Positions 1 to 8,976 of a DNA stretch of 64,000 nucleotides are shown here, in pieces. Position 1 is the first letter of the stretch. Every line of letters starts with the position of its first letter. The position numbers and the translations under genes were made by a program. Source of the stretch: Linnemannia hyalina. Lineage: Eukaryota; Mortierellomycota; Mortierellomycetes; Mortierellales; Mortierellaceae. The notes beneath the pieces were generated by a model. The model saw only the letters and a list, made by a program, of their open reading frames with translations. It ran no database searches and was not told the origin of the DNA. The stretch spans positions 930,001 to 994,000 of the forward strand of contig JAHRHY010000003.1 in NCBI GenBank assembly GCA_019671135.1, in the 5' to 3' direction.

Positions 1-342
1 AACTACATTACAACCAGTGCCATTTAAATCTTGTGTTCTGTATTCTGTATTCTGTGAAGAATGTCTTGGGAGCAGGAGGACATTCGTGAGTGCGAATACG
101 GTTGGTAAGAGGGCATGGACCTCGTTCTTGTCGCCGAGGAGGTACATGGATTCCCAGCCGGGATTGTCCCAGAGGAGATAGAGGCTCGAGGGGGCAAAGA
201 TGAGGGGGAGGAAGAGGAGGGTGTAGACGAAGGAGGGGGTCGACCAGAATTGGGATTTGGGGATGTTTTTGAGCGTGCTGGCGGAGCAGGCTGCGAAGAC
301 TGCGCCGAAGGAGAAGCTCCAGAAGACGTCCGCCTCAATCAT
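1..342 (-). CDS. 5' end of an uncharacterised membrane protein (partial)
   Basis: The minus strand is open from an ATG at 342 to the window edge. It encodes MIEADVFWSFSFGAVFAACS followed by hydrophobic stretches (SFVYTLLFLPLIFAPSSLYLL and a later ALLPTVFALTNVLLL) that look like transmembrane helices. The last ~15 codons before the edge (about 1-60) are less protein-like and may already be intron. I do not recognise the family. The start is supported by a clean hydrophobic N-terminus directly after the ATG. No function can be assigned. Confidence 0.5.
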   Translation of the reverse strand, partial: MIEADVFWSFSFGAVFAACSASTLKNIPKSQFWSTPSFVYTLLFLPLIFAPSSLYLLWDNPGWESMYLLGDKNEVHALLPTVFALTNVLLLPRHSSQNTEYRTQDLNGTGCNVV

Positions 343-849
343 TGTTGGGTGATGTTGTTGTTGCTGATGTAGAAATTGTGGGGGTTTTATGAGTGCCGCT
401 TTTTTCGATACCCTGCACTTTTTGTACCTTGGGACAAGGGAAGTGGGGAGATGGGCAAACAAAAGATGAGGAAGAGGAGGAATCAACGGAAAGAGGCATA
501 TTCACTGGTAAAAAAAACGGTGGCATGGGGAAAGGGAAGGCAGTGTGTTGGTTCAGCTTGTGTTCTTGTTCGTGTGGGGACATATATGGGACGCGAGACG
601 CATGCAAAAGAAAAGTCCGTCCGAACCGACTTTGTTTCACATCGAAAGTCAAGAAAGAAGGACGCGCTTGGTCCTCTTATTACAACACACAGTGGCATAC
701 ATACCTAACTTGCCTTCCAATTCTCATGTGTAAGAGGAGCTGGAGGGCTAGGCTTTGTTGCCAGACATCATCGATAATGGATTACGATGCATAAAGGAAC
801 ATTAGCTAACATATCACTCCTTTCATGCAGGTGGGAGGGTAAGGGATCA
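343..849. other. Intergenic region, no gene seen
   Basis: This is the upstream region of the minus-strand membrane-protein gene. Open frames exist on both strands, but they overlap one another and have no recognisable protein character. No feature is supported. Confidence 0.4.
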
Positions 850-1335
850 GAGAGCAAAAGCAGTGGAGACTATCACAACTCAGACTCGCTGCCTTCATGT
901 TGAGCTCTCTCAAAGACGTGCGTCGCTTTGCTGGAGAGGTTTCGAAGCGCACCTCAGTCATAGACCTCCTTGTCAACAGTGCGACACCTTGCCAGACAGC
1001 TCGTGCAGACGCACCCAAACATCAAGGTCAATTGTCTGCACACGGGATCGTGCAACACCAATCTGTTCAAGAACTCGTTGCTACTGAGCGTGTTGATGAC
1101 GATCGGGCTGCAGTATCTGTTGAGACCGTCTGTTCGTGGAGCGAGGACGATAATTTATATGAGTCTGACCGGTGGAGGGAGTGAATGGAGAATATTGGCT
1201 TGAGAGAGGATCCGGGGTCGTAGGGCCGCTTCGGGTGATCCCGGCAAGCTGGAGAAGTTGATCTGTTGTAGTAATAAGGCTGTTGGCATCGAGAAGCTCT
1301 CAGAGGTGCGAGGATCCCAGGTCGACGTCTATTGA
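850..1335 (+). pseudogene. Degenerate short-chain dehydrogenase/reductase (SDR)
   Basis: Three plus-strand frames carry consecutive pieces of one SDR of the retinol-dehydrogenase-like type. The first reads KAVETITTQTR. After a frame change comes LSSLKDVRRFAGEVSKRTSVIDLLVN, the helix and strand that precede the NNAG motif. After another frame change comes RHLARQLVQTHPNIKVNCLHTGSC plus the hydrophobic LLLSVLMTIGLQYLLRPSVRGARTIIY. A C-terminal remnant (DPGKLEKLICCSNKA) lies at about 1240-1335. The segment that should hold the NAG motif and the catalytic Tyr-x-x-x-Lys is missing between about 978 and 985, and the N-terminal Gly-rich nucleotide-binding part is absent. Frameshifts plus an internal deletion make a functional enzyme very unlikely. 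Confidence 0.7.
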
Positions 1336-2074
1336 AGGGAATAAAAATGACTTCACGCGCCGCAACAGGCCACTTGGCCTCCTCTTCTGTGACGTGATCA
1401 ATTTTTTTGTGCCTCGGTTTTGGGCGTTCGATTCGTCTCTTCTTTATTCACCATCCAACAGACTACATAGTCGAATCTCATCTTATCCTTGCACTTTGCA
1501 ACAAGTTGCTATATAAAAACAACGTATGTCTTCTTAACATGGCTCGCATGGTAGAACACATTGGCGAGGGAATGCAGGATGCAATAGGATCTGGCCACTC
1601 GTCATCTAGACTGGAAGGGTGCACCACGCGACAACTTTTGTTTCTCCACAAACCCGCATCGACTTCCCACGCCCTTCTGTCGAGTGAATCAGCGCCACTA
1701 GAGTATAAAGAAGATTAAGGATAGAGGCGGCCCCGACCACAACTACTACGAAGGAAAGGCAGGACCATCTTTCATCAGGAGCGTTTACTCTGATGAACTG
1801 GTTGATGAATCCGCTAACTCGGGAACAAACTACTGGCAGGAACGCCATTGTCTTTACTTGACTGTCTGTGCAGTGATGCGCTTTGCTGATCAGAACAAAG
1901 GAACTCACCTTCTCTCCCCTCGGCACACCTTCCTCAGACTAATAGAAAAACACTTTGCACAACACACAGTTTGCAGCACTCAGGAACACACAAGCTTTTC
2001 CTCTCGACGCCTTTTTCAAAACATAATTCTTTACCCACTTCCGTCGACCAACCACGACACTTTCCTCTACAGAC
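1336..2074. other. Intergenic region upstream of the eIF4E-type gene
   Basis: No convincing coding frame. The last ~150 bases are pyrimidine-rich and A/C-rich, as expected of a 5' leader for the plus-strand gene that starts at 2075. Confidence 0.4.
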
Positions 2075-3608
2075 ATGGATCCAGTTTGGGGCGCCTCCCG
2101 CAAGTCGTAAGTTCTCTTTTTCTGTTTGGTTGCATGAATTAAAACTCACCTTCAATCAACTTTCTAAAACGAGAAATACCGATTGTGTTTAACACAACCC
2201 ACAATCAACCCCCTCCTTGTCGAAACGCCTACAGAACTCGTGTGCAAGGCGACATCATTGCGCCAGGAAGCGGTGGATCAAAACTAGTTCAATTGCAACG
2301 ACAGAGCTCAGGCATCGGATCTGGACTCCCGACACTTTCAACAAACTCTCTCTCTTCGATCTCCTCGGGCCCTCTCAGCAGCAGCAGTCTCAACAGTCAT
2401 AGCGCCAACCTTCATGGATCTGGCATAACTCAACCAGGACTGTCGGCATTCCTGACTGGACCTAGCGCCCTGGATTCTCTAGAACTTAACAGCCACAGTA
2501 ATACTAGCGGCACTGGCAGCAGAATCAATAGCGATTATGGCATTACGGGTTCAGGAGGACTTGGATCGAGAAACGCCCTGCTCTCGGGAGGAATTGGGTC
2601 TGCAGGGGTATCTGGATATATCGGATCAACTGGAGGCGGCGGTGGCACTGCAAGTGGCGGCGGCGGAGCTGGAGGAGTAGGACAGGCATCAGCTCATACG
2701 GCAGGATCGTCCCTCAATTCCGGAAACGGATCGAGTGTGGTGGCCTCGTCTGAGATCCACCCCTTGCACTTCAACTGGGTCTTTTGGTTCATGCACCGTC
2801 CACCTGGCAGCAAAATCGTGAACTATGAGAGTGCCATGAAAAAGATTGCCACCTTTGGCTCGGTAAGTTCTCTTTCCTTCACCTTGTTGCCTTTTTCCAA
2901 TTCACCTTGAAAAATGATCAATGTTCATGGACTAATGTCGATATGAAATTTCGTGGTTTGACATACTTAGGTTGAGGACTTTTGGGCTGTATACTCGCAT
3001 CTCCGTCGACCACACGAGCTGCCGAATGTGAGCGACTACCATATGTTCAGACAGGGAGTCCGGCCTGTATGGGAGGATGCAGCCAACATTAACGGTGGCA
3101 AATGGATCGTGCGACTCAAGAAGGGCTTGGCCAGTCGGTATTGGGAGAATTTGGTAAGGACTTGGCTTTGTACCTTTGTTGAGGACAACAAGGATGGTTA
3201 TTTCAGCGTCAATTAGCTATCATACTGACACTCGTTCATTTGCAATTAATAGATCATGGCTGTCATAGGAGATCAGTTCGATGTGGGATCGGAGATTTGC
3301 GGCATTGTATTGTCGATCCGCGGCGCAGAGGATATTCTGTCGATATGGAACCAGTCATCCCAGGGCGGTCGCACCAATCTGAAGATCAGGTACAAATGGG
3401 TTTAGATTTGTCGGGCTTTAATTATGTCCACGATCACTGAACGTTTTCAATTGCTAACGAGATGTGCGTTTGTGTAAACATTGTCTTATGTAGGGATACC
3501 ATGAAGAGAGTGCTGAGCTTGCCTGCTGATACCATTATGGAATACAAGACCCACAACGACGCCTTGAAGGATAACAGCAGCTTCAGGAACACGGATGTCT
3601 TCAGGTGA
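2075..3608 (+). CDS. eIF4E class II (4EHP-type) mRNA cap-binding protein
   Basis: Five exons (2075-2106, 2235-2862, 2971-3153, 3253-3389, 3494-3608) give a 364-residue protein with matching phases and GT-AG introns. The cap-binding core begins at about residue 190 with HPLHFNWVFWFMHRPPGSK and continues with SVEDFWAVYSHLRRP, SDYHMFRQGVRPVWED, NGGKWIVRLKKG and RYWENL, ending in EYKTHNDAL. These are hallmarks of the eIF4E fold, and the FWFMHRPPG segment resembles 4EHP/eIF4E2 rather than classical eIF4E. Family members bind the mRNA cap and usually repress translation. The N-terminal ~180 residues are a Ser/Gly/Asn-rich disordered extension containing a poly-Gly run, much longer than in animal 4EHP. 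An AATAAA lies at 3776. The gene converges on the next minus-strand gene. Confidence 0.9.
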
Positions 3609-3689
3609 AAGGGCCTCGCCCCCCTTTCTTTTTCTCCTTCGGTTTTGAAGATCTTGCACGCCTGTTCATTGCTCCTCTTATCCGACCAC

Positions 3690-3747
3690 CACCCTTTTTT
3701 TCTTTTCTTTTCTTTTTTTTTCTTTTCTTTTCTTTTCTTTTCTTTTT
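3690..3747 (+). repeat. TTTTC-type pyrimidine repeat in the eIF4E-type gene 3' region
   Basis: A run of TTTCTTTTC units lies between the stop at 3608 and the AATAAA at 3776-3781. It is a simple low-complexity tract. Confidence 0.8.
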
Positions 3748-3775
3748 TGTTGTCCGGATAATCTGACTGTTCAGG

Positions 3776-3821
3776 AATAAATAAAAATACGATTACAGCA
3801 AAATATATAGAATTGTTTATT
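3776..3821. terminator. Facing poly(A) signals of two convergent genes
   Basis: AATAAA on the plus strand (3776-3781) serves the eIF4E-type gene. TTTATT at 3816-3821 is AATAAA on the minus strand and serves the DUF4097-like gene. The signals are ~40 bp apart, so the two 3' untranslated regions probably overlap. Confidence 0.45.
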
Positions 3822-3987
3822 GTTTTGTACAAAACTGGTTTTCACGAGTGTGGAGATGTTATGTTGAAGCATTGTTGAGTGTCGCAAAATGAGCCGACCT
3901 GTGTTAAGATTGAGAGTTCTCAAAATGAGCTAGTTTCTTGCTATATCGAATGGGAGGCTGACATGCAGGCAAGGCTTTGATCAGACT

Positions 3988-5469
3988 TTAACCCTCCTTG
4001 GCGGCCAAGGACTCGCCGGCAGGGTAGAAGCGCAAGGCGACGCTCGAGTTGGAGGAGGAGAGCTTGATATAGCTGGGATCCTCTGTGCCGCGGAAACCCT
4101 GCTTGGCTGACTTGTTGTTCTTTGTCAGAGTCAAGTTTGTGCCCTCGACGGTTGCACTTGAGTTTGAGGTTGACAGGTCGAATGTGCCCTGGAACGCTTC
4201 CGTCTAGAGAAAGAGGAGGAGGAGGAGGAGGAGGAGGAGGAGGAGGAGGAGAGTGAAAATGATGTTGGGTTAATTGTTGGATTTTTTGTTGGATCACAAG
4301 AATTTTTGGTAAGAAAGAGAAGGAAGGAAGGCTTACGAGGTTGGTTTCGATGGAGCCGTTGGTGGACTGGATGTGACCCCGGAAGGGCTGATCGACAGGG
4401 ATCATGAGGTTGCTGCGAATGGAGCCATTAGAAGTCGACTGCTTGACCTCCAAAGGTTGACCCGTCACACTGGCATCAATATCGACCTCAACCCTACCAT
4501 TGTTGGTAATCGAATGAATTATGGACGTGCGATCGGCCCTGTTCAACAACGCGCCCACAGTAACGCTTCCATTCGTCGAGCTATTGTTCATCCACAATCC
4601 ACGCGTCGTCTGGGTCGCCCGAGCATGGATATCCAGTCTTCCATTAGTGGTTCGAGTGTTAACACGAGACTGGGACCCATCCTGGGCGTCGCGGACAGAG
4701 ATCTTTGCGGTGATGGAACCGTTGGTGGAATCGAGGTCGATATGACCGGCGTCGAAGGAACCCGAGACGGAGCCGTTGGACGTTTGGAGGTGAGTGAATT
4801 CGCCGTTGAGGTCTTCCAAAGCAATGGATCCGTTGGACAGAGCGGTTTTGATAGATCCGAAGGCGAGGCTGGACAGGTCGCTGCCGGAGAGGGAGGTGTT
4901 GGGGAGGGAGAGGGAGAGGGAGGAGGTTGAGGTTGTGGTCGAGGGATATTGGACCATGGTCTCGTAGTAGATTGCGTTGAAACGTAGTTCCCTGGGTGTC
5001 TATTTGGATTGGAGGAAATTGGGTTTGTTGGTTAGGATTATTTCATCCATGGCGAATTAGCTTTTTTTTGCCAAGACTCTTTGCTTGGCCCTTCTCCACC
5101 CAATGCTGCGCGTCATCCTCCAAAAAGAGCAAACAAAAAACCACGCAAACAAACAAAGAACAAAGAACGTACCTTCAAATGGTAAGTGTGAGTCTCCTTA
5201 TCGAAACTCACAGAAATAACAACCTGCTCCTTATCCGCCTCATTCACAACCCAAACCCTCGTCGAAATCAACCCCAACCCCGTTTCGTCCGTCTCGTTAC
5301 CTCCGTGGACAAGGAGGACTTTTCCCGACATCTTACCCTCAGCAGAGACGATGACGTGAGGGTACTCTTTGGGGTTGAAGGACGTGTCGTCGTTGGGGAT
5401 CCGGACGGGGATGTTGGGCTTTTGAGGGAAGCTGAAGGCTGAGCTGATGTTGGAGAACATGTTCTGCAT
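3988..5469 (-). CDS. DUF4097-like repetitive adhesin-type protein
   Basis: Three exons (5469-5173, 4999-4337, 4203-3988) join in phase 0 to encode 391 residues. The central part is built from repeated segments carrying S/T-x-N-G-S or TNGR turns about every 20-25 residues (SNGSIALEDLNGE, TSNGSVSGS, STNGSITAKI, TTNGRLDIHA, SSTNGSVTVG, STSNGSIRSNL, STNGSIETNL). That pattern is typical of DUF4097 putative adhesins and predicts a beta-solenoid. There is no signal peptide, so a cytoplasmic role is as likely as a surface one. The start at 5469 (MQNMFSNISSAFSFPQ) is chosen because further upstream the frame becomes Asn/Lys/His-rich leader sequence. The second intron contains a long CCT repeat as its pyrimidine tract. 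The molecular function is unknown. Confidence 0.75.
4213..4251 (-). repeat. GGA/TCC triplet repeat inside an intron
   Basis: About a dozen consecutive GGA units on the plus strand (TCC on the coding strand) lie inside intron 2 of the DUF4097-like gene, just before its acceptor. It acts as an unusually long polypyrimidine tract. Confidence 0.8.
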
Positions 5470-6495
5470 TTTTTTGTTCGTGTTTTGTTGGTGGTGTTTG
5501 TTGGTGAGAAAGGTTTGTTTGTTCTTGTTGTGTTGCTGTTGGTGGTGATGAGGAAAGAAAGGAAAAATAGGGAACATTCTGATATAAATACTCCAGCTGA
5601 AAAATTTGCCAAGGCCAGTTTGTCAGTGAGCACAAAGATGACACAACTCTTGTGAGTGGGTTGGACAAGACTTTTTGTTCGCACGGTTCCTTTCTCGGCG
5701 CTCTTGGCCAGCCAAGACAGCTAACCAGAATTGAGGGTGGGACAGAAGGATACTTCCAGAAGGAGATTAAGGAGAGCAGAGAAAGGGAGAGGGGAAGGGG
5801 TGGGAGACGCAAAGGTGAAAAAAGGAGTAAAAAGAACGCTGCGCTATCCTCCTACAGCGTACCTCATTTTCATTTTCTACTTTTGTGCAAGCAGCCCTTT
5901 ATCCAATGCACACGTTGAGAGCCTTATGTTGCACGCCGTCCGTCGAGCGGTAACACTGAAAAGGCCTAGTTGTTTCATTGTTTTCTTTTTTTTTAATTTT
6001 TTTATTCGAATTGCAAGTAAAAAAGACTGAACCAAGGCTAATATGTAAACGCGAAACTTATTCGTACTGAGCACGGTGAGAGAAGAGTGAAGAGAAAAAT
6101 GAGATACTGCGACAAAGGGCAACCGCGGCCACGACGGGACCATGCCAGCCATCTGCTTCTGTTCATGAACAACTACAACAGCCTGCTCCAAAGACCGCAA
6201 TAGAATCCAACAAAATACACTCTCTTTCACGTTCTAGTCCTCCCTCACCCTGCAATGCTACGTCGCTGCTTCTTGATCTCGCTCCTATCTGATAGGGCAC
6301 GGTCTGTCCCTGAAAATCCGGTTATTCATTCCCGTTGTTGCTGCAGTGCAGTCTAGGCGCCATCAAGGTTTGTAGTGTTGTTGGAAATAATGTATAAGTG
6401 GTTGCTGTTGTTGTTGATGGTGTTGCTTGTTGATTGGCTGGTCAGTTCATCCTTGTCGCAGTCGCTGTATCCCTTCCCGTTTCCACGCTGCTCAT
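5470..6495. other. Intergenic region between two minus-strand genes
   Basis: It holds the promoter and leader of the DUF4097-like gene and the 3' region of the LisH-CTLH gene. The leader next to 5470 is Asn/Lys codon-like and A-rich. I see no further gene. Confidence 0.4.
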
Positions 6496-8165
6496 TCAGC
6501 TCGACTCCTCCAGGAACGATGATAATCGCCATCTTGCCGGTGCCTAGCGAAAAAGATCACAACATAAATCAATGATATCAATACAACAGCCAGCCAACCA
6601 ACGCGACCAACTAGCTATCAATTGCAGTTTGCAAAGAGTGTGGAAAAAAAGTTACGACTAGTACCTTTAGTACGCGTTTTGTTTTGGATGTGTCCAGAGC
6701 CAAGTACTCTCGCACCAGAGTCGCCTGCTTCACAATCGTTAACAATGCAGGCTCGCAGGACATGCCATTGCATCCTTGTATGTTCCACGTACACGCACGA
6801 AAGAAAAAAAAGATAATTTGAGTTAGCTTATTGTCATTGACAGACGGGATCAAATACACAGTAAGTCGGAGCACAATCCCCTTCCGCATATTCAGCCCAG
6901 CTGGTTAAACCTACCAAGAACTGCGCTGTTCATAATGTCGGCGAGGTGGTCCCGTGCTTCCTGCTTGAGGTGATGACTGTTGGGCGAGTCCTCTGGGTTA
7001 TTGAAGGCAATGACAGTGCCAATCTCCTCCATGTGTTTGATATACTTGTCCTTGCCTAGAGGGTCCAGTCGCGTGAAATCACTCAGGACCTGCTGGGCAA
7101 ACATTAAAGCATCGGAACCTCGCTCTGGACCCAACCTTACGATCTCAATGAACTTTTGGCACTGCAGCTTAAAGTTCATGTGGATAGAGCTGGGTGTGGT
7201 GAGAGGGCTGTGGGGATCGATCGACAGCACCCCAGGAAACGCTGCGTTGCACATATCCATCGCTGGTCCAATGTCGCCCATCGAAATCAAAGATCGGATA
7301 GCTTGAGTGCAGAGAAAATCAAGGAGCCAAAAAAATGGGTTAGTGTTTTCTACATGTTCCGTACATTGGATAGGCGAGAGGGAGAGAGAGATTGCTGTAA
7401 AAGAGTGAGTGCTCCCGTGCACGTACACACAGAAACACACCATTATGCACACGCACGGGTTACTCAGATAAACACACGAGGTACATGGGTTTGGCATGTT
7501 CTCCCTTTCCATCCTCTCCTGCTCCTCCTCTTCCCCTGCTTCCCCTGTCCCCCTTTATTCGTGAACCCTTGTCCTTTCTCCTCGTTCTCTTTTTCTTGTG
7601 TGTAGTGCCTTTTCTTGTTGTTGATGACGAATGTGGTGGTGGTTCTCATATGTGTACGTGTATGCGTACCTTTGCGTGTCTCCAGGTTCTTGAGCTGTTC
7701 GTCAATATGGAGTGCGTGTGCCTTGTCGGCGGTAAAAGTGCTGGCGCTGAGAGAATCCGTTGTATCCAAATAGCTCTCACCCATGGGCGAGTCTCCTTCT
7801 TGATCAAGCACCTCCTTGTCAGTGTCCATCATCAGCGATGCAGGATGGCGTGCTCTCCGGTGGTGAATATCGTCGTTGTCGATGTTGTTGATGTTATTGT
7901 TGCTCTCAGAAGAAGCATTGCGGGTCATGGCACCTCCTTGTGGTACAGCCACTGCAGAAGAAGCTCCGTTAGTGGCCGATGCGCCGCTGCCATTCTTTCG
8001 GCCATTGGCGGTAAAGTCGCTTGAGTCCTTGACTGCGTCGAGGTCGTCCTTCATGAAAGCACGGGCGGTTTCGCCATAGCAGTTGTGGAGGAGGTAATCG
8101 AGGACGAGCTGACGCGGGTTTGCGATATCGAACTTGGAGCTTTGTATCTCCGAGTCCAGGTCCAT
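6496..8165 (-). CDS. LisH-CTLH protein, GID/CTLH E3 ligase subunit type (Gid8/RanBPM-like)
   Basis: Four exons (8165-7670, 7301-6915, 6774-6665, 6543-6496) give 346 residues with consistent phases. Residues ~10-40 form a LisH motif (LVLDYLLHNCYGETARAFMKDD). A Ser/Asn/acidic linker follows. CTLH and CRA regions run from AIRSLISMGDIGPAMDMCN through LQCQKFIEIV, ALMFAQQVLSDF, VIAFNNPEDSP, DIMNSAVL and the C-terminal ALLTIVKQATLVREYLA. These domains build the scaffold of the GID/CTLH ubiquitin ligase, which in yeast degrades gluconeogenic enzymes. There is no SPRY domain, so it is closer to Gid8 than to full-length RanBPM. The last exon in the consistent phase adds only 15 residues. Another frame of the same exon stays open for ~60 codons, so an alternative acceptor is possible. 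Confidence 0.8.
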
Positions 8166-8976
8166 GGCCGTCAGGTTGTAAGTTTGTTTGAGTGGGAGGT
8201 AAGTGTGTTTGCTGGTGAGGTTGTTGCTTGTGTATTTTGGATGAATAAGAAGAATAAAAAAAGAGAGAAGAGATTAGGGAAGGCGAATGGGAAGGAAGGG
8301 AAGAAGGGAAAAGGGAACAGGGAAAAGGGAAAAGGGAAGAAAGTCAAATAAAGGGGGGAAAAGAGGGAAGAGGAAAAGTGAATGGGTTAAGAATGGGACT
8401 TGCTTGGGAATGTCGAAAGTTGAATGCTACAAACACACACGCAGAGTGTGAGAGGCAGAAAAGAAATGATTGGGAAGAGTGAGGACAAAAAAGAAGAGAA
8501 AAGAAGAATGAGAGGAGAAGAGGACATAGGCAACAAGACAACAGTGGGTATGAAAAAGGGAGGGGGAAGAACTGGAGGAGTGAGGTAGACGTGTTCCTTG
8601 GGCCAACAGACCATTTGCTACATATCTTCCAGTAATCGTTGTTCCTCTTGTCCTTGCGGTCGCTTGTCATTTGGGTGGAAGACACATACCCTTTCCAGTT
8701 CGCCCCGTCCAGGTCACGCCACCTCGTATTTATTTGTCGCAATTGTAACTTCGTCTGGGGAGCGCGCAGACACTAGTTGGTCAGCAGCCCGACCGGGAGT
8801 CACTTAAAGATATCGGATACACTCCACGCGAAAGCTGCACAAGTTTTGACAAAGGCAAGGACAAGCTTGACATCCTTGACCATTTGGCGCTCTTTTTTTT
8901 TCTTCCGCCAGCGTCCTGGGATCGAAATTACGCCACCAAAAAGCTTCGCAGTCACCTCATTATGCACAGGTTTATT
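8166..8976. other. Intergenic region between tandem minus-strand genes
   Basis: Purine-rich (GGGAAAAGG-type) sequence at about 8260-8370 lies just upstream of the LisH-CTLH start and resembles a leader or promoter tract. No gene is supported. Confidence 0.4.
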
